64,000 nt of DNA from Pseudaminobacter soli (ex Zhang et al. 2022). Its GTDB lineage: Bacteria; Pseudomonadota; Alphaproteobacteria; Rhizobiales; Rhizobiaceae. The stretch covers positions 62,001-126,000 of the forward strand of contig NZ_JABVCF010000012.1 in assembly GCF_014595955.1 (NCBI RefSeq), read 5' to 3'. Of the stretch, positions 40,163-48,337 are shown in pieces (position 1 is the first letter of the stretch; each line of letters begins with the position of its first letter). Below the pieces are notes generated by a model. That model was given only the letters and a program-made list of their open reading frames with translations. It searched no databases and was not told the origin of the DNA. Both the position numbers and the translations under genes were made by a program.

Positions 40163-40678
40163 TCACGCCGGCTGCTGTTTGAAGAGGCCGACCCGTAGAT
40201 CGGTGGCCTTGTAAATGGTTTCGCCGTCGGCCTTTAGCCAACCGTCGCCTATGCCGAGGACCAGACGCCCACGCATCACACGCTTGAAGTCGACCCCATA
40301 CTCGACCTTCTTGTTGGCCGGGGTGACCATCCCGGTGAATTTCACCTCGCCGGTGGAAAGGGCGCGGCCCTTGCCGGGCTCTCCCAGCCATCCGAGGAAG
40401 AAGCCCGACAGTTGCCAGAGCGCATCGAGCCCCAGGCAGCCCGGCATCACCGGATCGCCGATGAAATGGCAGGGGAAGAACCAGAGGTCGCGGCTGATAT
40501 CGAGCTCCGCGCGAACGAACCCCTTGTCGAACTCTCCGCCCGAATCGCTGATCTCGGTGATGCGGTTAAACATGAGCATCGGCGGATAAGGCAACTGGGC
40601 GTTGCCGGGCCCGAATAGTTCGCCGCGTGCGCAGGCGAGCAGTTCGCCGTAGTCGTAGCTCGATTTGGCCTCTGCCAT
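40163..40678 (-). CDS. fabA: 3-hydroxydecanoyl-ACP dehydratase/isomerase (FabA)
   Basis: A 171-residue hot-dog-fold enzyme that dehydrates 3-hydroxydecanoyl-ACP and isomerises the product to the cis-3 form, the branch point to unsaturated fatty acids. The catalytic His and Asp are both in '[24 protein letters not shown]'. ATG 40678 is chosen because AGGA lies five bases upstream and the sequence matches family starts; the frame is open farther. It heads fabA-fabB-fabI and is transcribed divergently from irr, an arrangement seen in rhizobia. Confidence 0.97.
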   Translation of the reverse strand: MAEAKSSYDYGELLACARGELFGPGNAQLPYPPMLMFNRITEISDSGGEFDKGFVRAELDISRDLWFFPCHFIGDPVMPGCLGLDALWQLSGFFLGWLGEPGKGRALSTGEVKFTGMVTPANKKVEYGVDFKRVMRGRLVLGIGDGWLKADGETIYKATDLRVGLFKQQPA

Positions 40679-40906
40679 TCGTTCCTGCCCCGAATTCAAG
40701 ATGGACGCCGCCGCGCTGCTCGTGCGTACCGGCAAGCTCCGAGAGAGAGCGCCGCCGGGATTTTGGCGTAAGCGATTAACGCGCCTGCCAAGTCCGGTCA
40801 ATGTGCCGCTATTGATCAGGTTAGAACAACGGAATATATGAACTGCAAGGGAATTGCGCTCCGAGAGGCGGTTTCATCGCCTGTGCGCCCATTCCGAGAT
40901 GGGAAG

Positions 40907-41332
40907 ATGAAGTCGCTGGGTGGCAAGATCAGCATCGATGAGCGTGTGCGGCGGGCAGGCCTGCGCCCGACACGGCAGCGCGTTGCGCTGGCCGAACTGC
41001 TGTTCGCAAAAGGTGACCGCCATCTCTCCGCCGAGATGCTGCACGAGGAGGCGCTCGCCGCCGACGTACCCGTTTCGCTGGCCACGGTCTACAACACGCT
41101 TCACCAGTTCACCGAAGTGGGGCTGCTGCGCAGCTTGGCGGTGGAGGGATCGAAGACTTACTTCGACACCAACACCTCGGACCATCATCATTTCTTCGTC
41201 GAAGGCGAGAACACGGTGTTCGACATCCAGTCGGCACAGCTTCAGGTGAGCGGGCTGCCGGAACCGCCCGACGGCATGGAGATCGTCAACGTCGACGTGG
41301 TGGTACGCCTGCGCCGCAAGCCGGGCTGTTGA
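40907..41332 (+). CDS. irr: Fur-family iron response regulator Irr
   Basis: A 141-residue Fur-fold regulator. The winged helix region 'VRRAGLRPTRQRVALAELLFAKGDRHLSAEML' and 'VSLATVYNTLHQF' is followed by 'DHHHFFVEGENTVFDI', the HHH haem-binding motif typical of Irr. Irr senses haem status and controls iron and haem genes in alphaproteobacteria. The N-terminal GCPWHD haem regulatory motif of Bradyrhizobium Irr is absent, as in many other rhizobia. ATG 40907 gives the normal length; an ATG at 40838 is in frame but would add unfamiliar residues. It is divergent from fabA. Confidence 0.92.
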   Translation: MKSLGGKISIDERVRRAGLRPTRQRVALAELLFAKGDRHLSAEMLHEEALAADVPVSLATVYNTLHQFTEVGLLRSLAVEGSKTYFDTNTSDHHHFFVEGENTVFDIQSAQLQVSGLPEPPDGMEIVNVDVVVRLRRKPGC

Positions 41333-41564
41333 GTGGCCCCGACCCTTACCGATATCCACACCCAATCCCGCGGCCGAACGAGTTTTCCGTGAAGGCGTAG
41401 TCGCCTGATCGCCGCCCCGTCTGCCCTGCCGGACCTCTCCCCCTCGAAGGCGAACAGCGGCACGCGCAAACGATGCACCTCGGAGAACTTCGCTGAACGG
41501 CTCGCTTCCGACCTCCCTCCGCCTGACCCTGAAGCTGGAGTGGGCTCTTCTCGCCGCAGGGCTG

Positions 41565-41870
41565 GTGCTTACTTACGCGGCGACCGACGGCTCATGGCTG
41601 CTCTTCGCGCTGCTGGTGCTCGCGCCCGACCTGTCGATGCTGGGCTACCTCGCCGGGCCGCGCATCGGCGCACTGGCATACAACCTCTTTCATAGCCTGA
41701 TAGGGCCCTTGGTCCTGCTCGCCCTGGGGTGGTTCGGCGCGAGCGATCCGGCCGTGCACGTCGCCATCATCTGGGCCTTCCACGTCGCGTTCGATCGCGC
41801 CGTCGGCTATGGCCTGAAGCTAACCACCTCCTTCAGGGACACGCATCTCGGCCGGATCGGCCGGGATTGA
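41565..41870 (+). CDS. DUF4260 small membrane protein, start uncertain
   Basis: A 101-residue protein from a GTG at 41565, with about three hydrophobic segments and the DUF4260-like sequence 'APDLSMLGYLAGPRIGALAYNL' plus the C-terminal 'GYGLKLTTSFRDTHLGRIG'. The frame stays open about 65 bases upstream and reads like the family there too ('RLTLKLEWALLAAG'), but no ATG, GTG or TTG is in frame in that stretch. Either a CTG start is used or the 5' end was damaged. The function of DUF4260 is unknown. It lies between irr and a convergent SH3 protein gene. Confidence 0.7.
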   Translation: MLTYAATDGSWLLFALLVLAPDLSMLGYLAGPRIGALAYNLFHSLIGPLVLLALGWFGASDPAVHVAIIWAFHVAFDRAVGYGLKLTTSFRDTHLGRIGRD

Positions 41871-41890
41871 CGGAAAGCGTGGGCACGACC

Positions 41891-41919
41891 CTCTTCTCCC
41901 CTGAGGGGGAGAGATGGGC
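41891..41919 (+). repeat. Short family B repeat piece
   Basis: CTTCTCCCCTGAGGGGGAGAG is a small palindrome matching the core of the repeat at 31253. It lies at the convergent end of the DUF4260 and SH3 genes, four bases before the SH3 stop codon. Confidence 0.65.
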
Positions 41920-41922
41920 GCA

Positions 41923-42486
41923 TCAATCCTTGATCGTCTCGCCGGGATAGGCACCCCACACCAGCGTCTGCTTGAGCCAGCCGGCATGCCCGCCGAAGGT
42001 CATCTGACACCATTCGCCGGTGCACTGCTTGATCGTGCCGATCACGCCGGGCTCAAGGGCCGCCACCTTGCGTCCGCCCTCGCGGGGTTCGGCCAGGAGA
42101 TCGATGGTCGCCGACTTGCCGCGCTGCCAAGGTGCGGCAATCGCGGTACGCTTGCCCGAGAGCAGCGACTGATTGATCCAACCCTCCGAACCGTCGGGAT
42201 CGCGCACGCGGCGCCAGTTGTCGTACTCCTGGATGATCTCCATGGGCAGGCCGGCCTTCATGTACATCCAATCCACAGGATAGTTCACGCCGGGGCCGAT
42301 CCGGGAATTCACCCGCCCCGACTTCAGGCTGACGAATCGCGGTAGCGGCAGCCCGCTGCCGCGGGTCGAGGCGCCCTGTCCGCTCGCCCCCTGGGCCGCA
42401 GCCGGATCGATTCCTGCCGCAGGGACCAGAGCCAGAACCATCAGCGCGGCGGCCGCGCGAAACGACGCCAATCCGAGCACCTTCAT
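41923..42486 (-). CDS. Exported SH3-domain protein
   Basis: A 187-residue protein with a signal peptide (residues 1 to about 32, ending AAAQ). Two bacterial SH3-like segments follow: 'RVNSRIGPGVNYPVDWMYMKAGLPMEIIQEYDNWRRV' with 'GSEGWINQSLLSGKRTAI', and 'LEPGVIGTIKQCTGEWCQMTFGGHAGWLKQ'. Such DUF1058-type proteins are periplasmic and probably bind cell-wall peptides. It is encoded beside the 2-hydroxyacid dehydrogenase gene in divergent orientation, as I recall for relatives. Confidence 0.85.
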   Translation of the reverse strand: MKVLGLASFRAAAALMVLALVPAAGIDPAAAQGASGQGASTRGSGLPLPRFVSLKSGRVNSRIGPGVNYPVDWMYMKAGLPMEIIQEYDNWRRVRDPDGSEGWINQSLLSGKRTAIAAPWQRGKSATIDLLAEPREGGRKVAALEPGVIGTIKQCTGEWCQMTFGGHAGWLKQTLVWGAYPGETIKD

Positions 42487-42645
42487 CTCTCCGTGTGCTG
42501 CCCAATGCCCGAATCTCGGGCGACCCTTTTTCTTTGTCTTCGGCCCGGGCGCTTGTTACACAGGCGGGCGCTACCCAAGGCCGAAGCGAAGTTTCGCCTG
42601 CCTTGGTTAAAGAGGTCTCAACAGGATCCGGGATTGAGGACAGGA

Positions 42646-43647
42646 ATGGTGGGCAGGAAGAAGCCTTTGGTGGTGATTACCCGCAAGCTTCCTGACCAGG
42701 TCGAAACGCGCATGCGCGAACTTTTCGACGCGCGGCTGAATGTCGACGACCGGCCGATGACGCAGGCCGAGATGGTGGCCGCCCTCCAGGAGGCGGACGT
42801 GCTCGTTCCGACCGTCACCGATCGGATCGATTCGGCGCTGATCGCGCAGGCCGGACCCAACTTCAAGCTGATCGCCAATTTCGGGAACGGCGTCGACAAT
42901 ATCGACATCGACGCGGCGGCGAAGAAGGGAATCACCGTCACCAACACGCCGGGCGTGCTCACCGAAGACACCGCCGACATGACCATGGCGCTGATGCTGG
43001 CGGTTCCGCGACGCCTGACGGAAGGCGCCAACATCCTCGAGCATCCGAGCAAGTGGGCCGGATGGTCGCCGACGTGGATGCTGGGGCGCCGCGTCACCGG
43101 AAAACGTCTCGGCATCGTCGGCATGGGCCGGATCGGCACCGCCGTGGCGAGGCGGGCGAAAGCCTTCGGGCTTTCCATCCACTACCACAATCGCCATCGG
43201 GTGCTGCAGAGCGTCGAGGACGAATTGGAGGCGACCTATTGGGAAAGCCTCGACCAGATGCTCGCCCGCATGGACATCATCTCGGTCAACTGCCCCTCGA
43301 CGCCGGCGACCTTCCACCTCCTGTCCGCCCGTCGGCTCGCGCTGATGCAGCCCACCAGCTACATCGTCAACACCGCCCGCGGCGACCTGATAGACGAGGA
43401 GGCATTGGTCAAGCTCATCCAGGAAGGCAAGATCGCTGGCGCGGGGCTCGACGTCTTCGAGCACGAGCCGACCGTCAACCCGAAGCTCGTCAAGCTGGCC
43501 GCAAGGGGGAAGGTGGTCATCTTGCCGCACATGGGCTCAGCTACCATCGAGGGCCGGATCGACATGGGCGAAAAGGTGATCATCAACATCCGCGCCTTCA
43601 TCGACGGCCACCGTCCGCCTAACCGGGTGCTGCCGAACAGGGTGTGA
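42646..43647 (+). CDS. D-2-hydroxyacid dehydrogenase, glyoxylate reductase type
   Basis: A 333-residue NAD(P)H-dependent dehydrogenase. 'GKRLGIVGMGRIGTAVARRAKAFG' is the cofactor motif. The catalytic Arg is in 'NTARGDLIDEEAL', Glu in 'GAGLDVFEHEPTVN' and His in 'VILPHMGSAT'. 'NFGNGVDNIDIDAAAKKGI' is the substrate-binding part. It likely reduces glyoxylate or hydroxypyruvate. ATG 42646 follows GAGGACAGGA; the open frame extends upstream without family sequence. Together with malate synthase G at 53 kb it gives the cell two outlets for glyoxylate. Confidence 0.92.
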   Translation: MVGRKKPLVVITRKLPDQVETRMRELFDARLNVDDRPMTQAEMVAALQEADVLVPTVTDRIDSALIAQAGPNFKLIANFGNGVDNIDIDAAAKKGITVTNTPGVLTEDTADMTMALMLAVPRRLTEGANILEHPSKWAGWSPTWMLGRRVTGKRLGIVGMGRIGTAVARRAKAFGLSIHYHNRHRVLQSVEDELEATYWESLDQMLARMDIISVNCPSTPATFHLLSARRLALMQPTSYIVNTARGDLIDEEALVKLIQEGKIAGAGLDVFEHEPTVNPKLVKLAARGKVVILPHMGSATIEGRIDMGEKVIINIRAFIDGHRPPNRVLPNRV

Positions 43648-43670
43648 GGGGCTTTGCGATGCCTCTCGCT

Positions 43671-43723
43671 TTGTCATCCTAGGACGAAGGGCAAGCGAAG
43701 CGAGCCCGCAGACCCTAGGATCC
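43671..43723 (+). repeat. Dispersed intergenic repeat, family A, copy 2
   Basis: Begins TTGTCATCCTAGG and ends CCTAGGATCC with the inner stem AAGCGAAGCGAG. It shares TCATCCTAGG with the copy at 4383. It lies just after the hydroxyacid dehydrogenase gene. Confidence 0.65.
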
Positions 43724-43819
43724 ATGCCGTAACAGTCATGAAATGATCCGACGAAACAGGGCTGGAGCGATCTCAGCATCGCCATCTCGACCAGACCTCG
43801 GAGGCCTGTAGGGTCTCCG

Positions 43820-43860
43820 CGACGCCGCTTGGCGGCTGCTTCGCCCTAGGATAACGAAGG
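43820..43860 (-). repeat. Dispersed intergenic repeat, family A, copy 3
   Basis: Read on the minus strand it begins CCTTCGTTATCCTAGG and contains the stem GCCGCCAAGCGGC, nearly identical to 4383-4421. It overlaps the last codons and the stop codon of the AcnX small-subunit gene. Confidence 0.8.
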
Positions 43861-44343
43861 CGTAGGGCGCGATTGGCCTGTTATTGAAATCCCACCGGCA
43901 ACACTGACCGCCACGCGAGCCCCTTGGAAGCGGCCGAAGCAGCCCCTGCCGAGCCGCACCGCAATCGGCGCCGGCCAGTCCATCTCCTTCGCCACGATCA
44001 GGCCGAGCAGCAGGATGGCGTCGGGCTCGTGCATGACGATCGCCGCCGGGGCGCGGCCGTTGCGGACAAGTTCGAGGAGCACGGCGGAGGCCGAGGACGA
44101 GCCGATCGTGCCCGGCAGGAACAGCACTTTTCCGGCAATGGTCTGGCCGCACTCAGGATGGCGCAAGTCGGCGACGGTTCCGCTTATCGGATCGACGCCA
44201 CCCCAGAAGCTGATCGGGGCAGACAGCACCAGCGCCTCGCCCTCACCGGGCTCTCCGGCGACGAGGACCTCGGCTTCTAAAGACTCCCCTTCCGAAGAGT
44301 CCCCAGCCTGCTCGTTCATGTCCTTCTGGCCTGCCTCGCTCAT
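43846..44343 (-). CDS. Aconitase X small subunit (DUF126)
   Basis: A 165-residue protein with the DUF126 swivelling-domain sequence: 'GEGEALVLSAPISFWGGVDPISG', 'HPECGQTIAGKVLFLPGTIGSSSAS' and 'RAPAAIVMHEPDAILLLGLIVAKEM'. With the large subunit it forms two-chain aconitase X. In bacteria this family includes cis-3-hydroxy-L-proline dehydratase. ATG 44343 overlaps the stop codon of the large-subunit gene (ATGA), supporting this start. The last residues and the stop codon fall inside a family A repeat, so the C-terminus may be altered relative to relatives. Confidence 0.85.
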   Translation of the reverse strand: MSEAGQKDMNEQAGDSSEGESLEAEVLVAGEPGEGEALVLSAPISFWGGVDPISGTVADLRHPECGQTIAGKVLFLPGTIGSSSASAVLLELVRNGRAPAAIVMHEPDAILLLGLIVAKEMDWPAPIAVRLGRGCFGRFQGARVAVSVAGGISITGQSRPTPSLS

Positions 44344-45587
44344 TGCACGCTCGCAAACACGGGGCGGCCGCGCACCGCGCTTTCCACGCATTCGGCCATC
44401 GACCCATACACAACGGCGTAGCCGGTGTTGCCGGGCGCATATTGCGCGAACTTTCCCGAATTGGTCATTAGCACGCCGGCTTCCAGTTCCGGCATGATCG
44501 GCGTCACCACCACGCAGGTATCGGCGACGATGACGACCCCGGCGGCTTCGAGCGCTTTGCGGCGTCCGCCGTCGAAGGCGGCGAGCACATGACGGCCGGT
44601 GCAGGCGTAGAGCGGAACGGCCAGCCGCCGCCCGGCGACGAGCGCCTCAAGCTGCTGCATCTCATGAACCGAGAGGTGCGGGCTGCCGACCGCCACCGCG
44701 TCGATGCGGTCGGCGCCCGCGGCCGTCGCAAGCCGCGCCTTGGCATCACTCGCCATTTCCGGCGTGACCACGATCCTCTTCGCCGGCCCTTCGCGGCCGA
44801 GCGCTTCGGACGCATCGCGCGCCTCCGGCGTGACGCCGGCGACGTGGAACAGGCCGACCGCTCCGGTCGAACCGGCTGCTGCCCCGAACGCCTTCAGCGC
44901 ATCCTCGCCGGGATGCTCCTGCACCCCGACCACCACGCCGATCGCGTCGCCCAGTTCGCGGCCGAAGAGACTGCCCAGCACTGGCCAGGCGACTTCGGAT
45001 GAAAGGAAGGCGGGGGGAAGCTGGCTGACATCGAAGACCACCGCCGCGCGCCGGTTCTCGGGACGATGCAGCCCGCAATCGGGTGCGCGGCCGGAAATCG
45101 CGCAGGCGATGTCCAGAAAATCGCCGTAGCGGTTGGTCCGCGCACCAAGCACCGAATTGCAGAAGACGACGGCGTTGGACTCGCCCCACGCGACGTCCGT
45201 GCCGCGCGCCGGTCGATGGCCGGCCTGATAGGGTGCACAGGTCCAACTCGGCTCGCATCCAAGCTTCCGGTAGGCGTCCATCATGCGCCTGGCCATGCCG
45301 CGCTGCGGCTCGGGTAAACGCACGCGCGCGCAGCCGGCCAGGTCGAGGGCGCCGACATTGAGGGTGGAGCGAACTGCCACTTGCGCCCCGCCCTCCACCA
45401 GTTTCTCCGCGAACAGCGTGCCCGAGTCCCCGTGATAGAGCGCGCCGTCGATATGCGCGGAGGCGATGGGAATGAGACGCGGCGCGCCAAGCAGATGCGC
45501 GCTCTCGGCGACAATACGCATCGCCATGGCCGCACCATCGCTGCCCGCGGCGATCCGGCGCTCCTGCTCTGACAGGACAAGCGTCAC
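44340..45587 (-). CDS. Aconitase X large (catalytic) subunit (DUF521)
   Basis: A 415-residue protein of the AcnX family. 'ASAHIDGALYHGDSGTLFAEKLVEGG' at the N-terminus, 'WGESNAVVFCNSVLGARTNRYGDFLDI' in the middle and 'LMTNSGKFAQYAPGNTGYAVVYGSM' at the end are diagnostic, and conserved cysteines for an iron-sulfur or metal site are in the CNS and other motifs. The best supported activity for bacterial two-chain AcnX is dehydration of cis-3-hydroxy-L-proline. No reductase or proline-uptake gene lies nearby, so the substrate is unproven. The gene follows moeB on the minus strand. Confidence 0.87.
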   Translation of the reverse strand: MTLVLSEQERRIAAGSDGAAMAMRIVAESAHLLGAPRLIPIASAHIDGALYHGDSGTLFAEKLVEGGAQVAVRSTLNVGALDLAGCARVRLPEPQRGMARRMMDAYRKLGCEPSWTCAPYQAGHRPARGTDVAWGESNAVVFCNSVLGARTNRYGDFLDIACAISGRAPDCGLHRPENRRAAVVFDVSQLPPAFLSSEVAWPVLGSLFGRELGDAIGVVVGVQEHPGEDALKAFGAAAGSTGAVGLFHVAGVTPEARDASEALGREGPAKRIVVTPEMASDAKARLATAAGADRIDAVAVGSPHLSVHEMQQLEALVAGRRLAVPLYACTGRHVLAAFDGGRRKALEAAGVVIVADTCVVVTPIMPELEAGVLMTNSGKFAQYAPGNTGYAVVYGSMAECVESAVRGRPVFASVQ

Positions 45588-45679
45588 GCCAAAACCTTCC
45601 GCATGGTGATCGACGTCGAGTGATCGAAGCCGGGATGCGCCGCGCGGCCGATCGTCAGTTCCTCACCCACGGACCTCAT

Positions 45680-46435
45680 TCAAGTGCGCCCGTATTTCAC
45701 CGTGTCGAAGCGGGCGCCGAGACCGTCGTAGAGAAGCAGGCGACCGACCAGCGGCTCGCCGATCCCGGTGATCAGCTTGAGCACCTCCATGGCCTCGAGC
45801 GTCCCGATCACGCCGGTAAGCGCGCCCAGCACGCCCGCCTCGGCGCACGACGGCACCATTCCCGGCGGAGGCGGCTCCGGGAACAGGTCGCGATAGGACG
45901 GATTCTGCCGGCCCTGTGCGTCGGTCTCGAAGGGCTTCAGCACCGTCACGGAGCCGTCGAATCGCCCGACCGCGGCGTGCACCAGCGGCCTTTCCTCGGC
46001 CTCGCAAGCGTCCGCGATCACATAGCGCGTTTCGAAATTGTCCAGACCGTCGACGACGATGTCGTAGCCGCGCACCAACTCTCGGGCATTCTCGCCGGTA
46101 ATGCGGAACCGATGGAGTTCCACCTTCACGCCGGGATTGATCCGGGCGATCGTACGCGCGGCACTGTCGATCTTGGCGTCGCCGACTGAAGCCGTGTCGT
46201 GGATCACCTGGCGCTGCAGGTTGGACAGCGAGACAGTGTCGTCATCAATGATCCCGAGTGTTCCAACCCCGGCCGCGGCCAGGTATTGCAGCACGGGCGC
46301 ACCGAGCCCGCCGGCTCCGACCACCAGCACCCGCGCGCGCTTCAGTTTCTGCTGCCCCGGCCCGCCGACCTCGGGCAGGACGATATGGCGCGCATAGCGC
46401 TCGAGCTCTTCGGGCGTGAGGGGGGAGGAGGTCAT
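45680..46435 (-). CDS. MoeB/ThiF/HesA-family adenylyltransferase, short form
   Basis: A 251-residue E1-like enzyme that adenylates the C-terminus of a small sulfur-carrier protein (MoaD or ThiS). 'RVLVVGAGGLGAPVLQYLAAAG' binds ATP, 'NLQRQVIHDTASVGDAKIDSA' and 'YDIVVDGLDNFETRYVIADAC' follow, and 'VPSCAEAGVLGALTGVIG' holds the usual Cys. The CxxC zinc motif found near the C-terminus of E. coli MoeB is missing; the protein stops at 'FDTVKYGRT'. ATG 46435 matches family starts. In relatives I recall this gene directly after recF; here it follows corC. Confidence 0.88.
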   Translation of the reverse strand: MTSSPLTPEELERYARHIVLPEVGGPGQQKLKRARVLVVGAGGLGAPVLQYLAAAGVGTLGIIDDDTVSLSNLQRQVIHDTASVGDAKIDSAARTIARINPGVKVELHRFRITGENARELVRGYDIVVDGLDNFETRYVIADACEAEERPLVHAAVGRFDGSVTVLKPFETDAQGRQNPSYRDLFPEPPPPGMVPSCAEAGVLGALTGVIGTLEAMEVLKLITGIGEPLVGRLLLYDGLGARFDTVKYGRT

Positions 46436-46494
46436 GCAGCGACCATAGCGCGAGAAAAGGGCGAATGAAACGCCGTCGCAGCGGCTGGAACGCA

Positions 46495-46651
46495 GCCCCT
46501 CATCCGCCTGCCGGCATCTTCTCCCCGTGTACGGGGAGAAGGCCGAAGCGGCCCAGCCTTCGCCAATCATCTAAGACTGGGGAACCCTAGCGGCCGTCAT
46601 CTCTCTCCTCGCGTGCGGGGAGAGGTGTCTGGCAGGACAGTGAGGGGCAGC
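46495..46651 (+). repeat. Dispersed palindromic repeat, family B2, between moeB and corC
   Basis: The block starts CCCCTCATCCGCCTGCCGGC, then the hairpin CTCCCCGTGTACGGGGAG, and ends with CTCCTCGCGTGCGGGGAG and GTGAGGGGC. Its first 30 bases match the inverse complement of 55986-56018 with about three differences. It occupies most of the 239-base gap at one inferred inversion breakpoint. Confidence 0.75.
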
Positions 46652-46674
46652 GTAAGCCTAGGAGCGCCCCCACG

Positions 46675-47790
46675 CTATCGCGTCATGCCCCCGGGAACCC
46701 CGGGCTCCCCGTGCTCGGCCTGTTCCTTCGCCGCCCGGCGGCGGCGCTCGTTCTTCATCTCGACGATTCGCACGCGCTTGACGCGGCGCGGGTCGGCATC
46801 GAGCACGTGGAACTCGAAGCCGGGCACCGCATGTACCACCTCGCCACGCGCCGGCACGCGGCCCAGCGCATTGAAGATCAGGCCGCCGATCGTATCGACA
46901 TACTCCCCGTGCTCGCCGGGAGAGAAGGCATCGCCGATGAGCTTGGCCACTTCATCGATCTCGGCCTTCGCGTCGACGACGTAGACGCCGTCGCCGGCCT
47001 GCGTGATCAGCGGCACCGACTCGTCATGCTCGTCCTCGATGTCGCCCACCACCATCTCGACGATGTCCTCGAGCGAGGCCAGGCCGTCGGTACCGCCATA
47101 CTCGTCGATCACGAGCGCCATCTGCGTCCGCGAAGCCTGCATGCGCGCCATCAGATCCGAGGCGAGCATGGAAGGCGGGACGAAGAGCACCGTGCGGATG
47201 AGGTTCAGTTCGCCGAGGGTCTTGGTAAGATCGACGTTGGCGAGATCGAGCGGCGCGGCCGCTACGGCTGCGCCCGTTCCGTTCGTGGACTTCCGCGATC
47301 CGCGCCCGTTTTTCACGCGCGCGGCGCGGGTGATGTGTGCGAGCACGTCGCGGAAATGCACCATGCCGCGCGGGTCGTCGAGCGTCTCGGCATAGACCGG
47401 CATACGCGAGTGTCCGGACTGCTCGAAGATGGCCAACAGGTCGCCGAGGGTCGTGCCGATCTCGATGCCTTCGATGTCCGCGCGCGGCACCATCACATCC
47501 TCGACGCGGACCTCGCGCAGCCGCAGGATGTTGTGGAGCATGGCGCGCTCGGCAGGCGAGAAGGACTCCTGGTCGCCGGTCCCGGCCTCAGCCAGCGCCT
47601 CGCTCAGGTCCTCGCGGAGCGTGTTGCCGTTCCTGTGCCGGAACAGCGTCGACAGCCATTCTATGAAGGAAGGGCGCTCGGCCGCAGCCGTCGCGCCGGT
47701 ACTCGGACTGGGTTCTTCGTCGCCCTGGTCCGGCATCTGCCTGACGCCACCCCCATCGGTGTTCGCGGCAGTATCGGGTGTCTCGTTCAT
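46675..47790 (-). CDS. CorC/HlyC-family CBS-domain protein
   Basis: A 371-residue soluble form: a CBS-domain pair (about 95-260; 'VEDVMVPRADIEGIEIGTTLGDLL', 'SRMPVYAETLDDPRGMVHFRDVLAHI') and a C-terminal CorC_HlyC domain (about 280-360; 'GGLIFNALGRVPARGEVV'). The membrane DUF21 part of the longer family is lacking. CorC-type proteins are linked to magnesium and cobalt efflux. It follows ybeY by 29 bases, as usual; its customary next gene lnt is at 15.2 kb instead. Confidence 0.93.
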   Translation of the reverse strand: MNETPDTAANTDGGGVRQMPDQGDEEPSPSTGATAAAERPSFIEWLSTLFRHRNGNTLREDLSEALAEAGTGDQESFSPAERAMLHNILRLREVRVEDVMVPRADIEGIEIGTTLGDLLAIFEQSGHSRMPVYAETLDDPRGMVHFRDVLAHITRAARVKNGRGSRKSTNGTGAAVAAAPLDLANVDLTKTLGELNLIRTVLFVPPSMLASDLMARMQASRTQMALVIDEYGGTDGLASLEDIVEMVVGDIEDEHDESVPLITQAGDGVYVVDAKAEIDEVAKLIGDAFSPGEHGEYVDTIGGLIFNALGRVPARGEVVHAVPGFEFHVLDADPRRVKRVRIVEMKNERRRRAAKEQAEHGEPGVPGGMTR

Positions 47791-47819
47791 CTCGTCTTCG
47801 GTCGTTCGACCCTCTGTTG

Positions 47820-48329
47820 TTACGCGTAGGGGTCCGGAATGGCAAGCCTCGCCAGAATCCGGCGCTCCAGACCTTCCATCAGCTCTGCTTGCTCATTCTC
47901 CTCATGGTCATGGCCCATGAGGTGCAGCAATCCATGCACGATGAGGTGGCTAATATGGTGGTCAAGCGGCTTTCCTTCCAGTTCAGCTTCGCTTAGCACC
48001 GTCTCCGCCGCAAGCACGATATCGCCCAGCATCGGTGGAAGGCTCGCACCCGGCGTCACCGGAAAGGCGGGAAAGGAGAGCACGTTGGTGGGCTTGTCCT
48101 TGCCGCGCCACTCGGCGTTCAGCGTGCGGATGTGCTCGTCGCTGGTGAACACCAGGCTGAGCTCGACGGTATGGCCGGCGCGCGCGCCGACCTCTTCGAG
48201 CGTCGCTTCCACAGCGCACGCGGCCAAGGCGTCGAGAGCCGACCTGGGCGGCCAGTCGCCCGCCTCGACCGCAAGGTCGATCTCGACGTCGACGGGGTCG
48301 ACCTGCCTATTGCTTTCGTGGGAGGCCAT
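47820..48329 (-). CDS. ybeY: Endoribonuclease YbeY
   Basis: A 169-residue zinc-dependent RNase involved in 16S rRNA 3'-end maturation and ribosome quality control. The histidine metal site is in '[20 protein letters not shown]', and '[18 protein letters not shown]' is the second family motif. It lies 8 bases after phoH and 29 before corC, in the conserved phoH-ybeY-corC order. Confidence 0.96.
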   Translation of the reverse strand: MASHESNRQVDPVDVEIDLAVEAGDWPPRSALDALAACAVEATLEEVGARAGHTVELSLVFTSDEHIRTLNAEWRGKDKPTNVLSFPAFPVTPGASLPPMLGDIVLAAETVLSEAELEGKPLDHHISHLIVHGLLHLMGHDHEENEQAELMEGLERRILARLAIPDPYA

Positions 48330-48337
48330 TCGGCGTG

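Noticed and set aside
40806-40850. An iron-control (ICE-type) Irr operator between fabA and irr
   Set aside because: TTAGAAC is present but the second half-site is missing, so the palindrome is not convincing.
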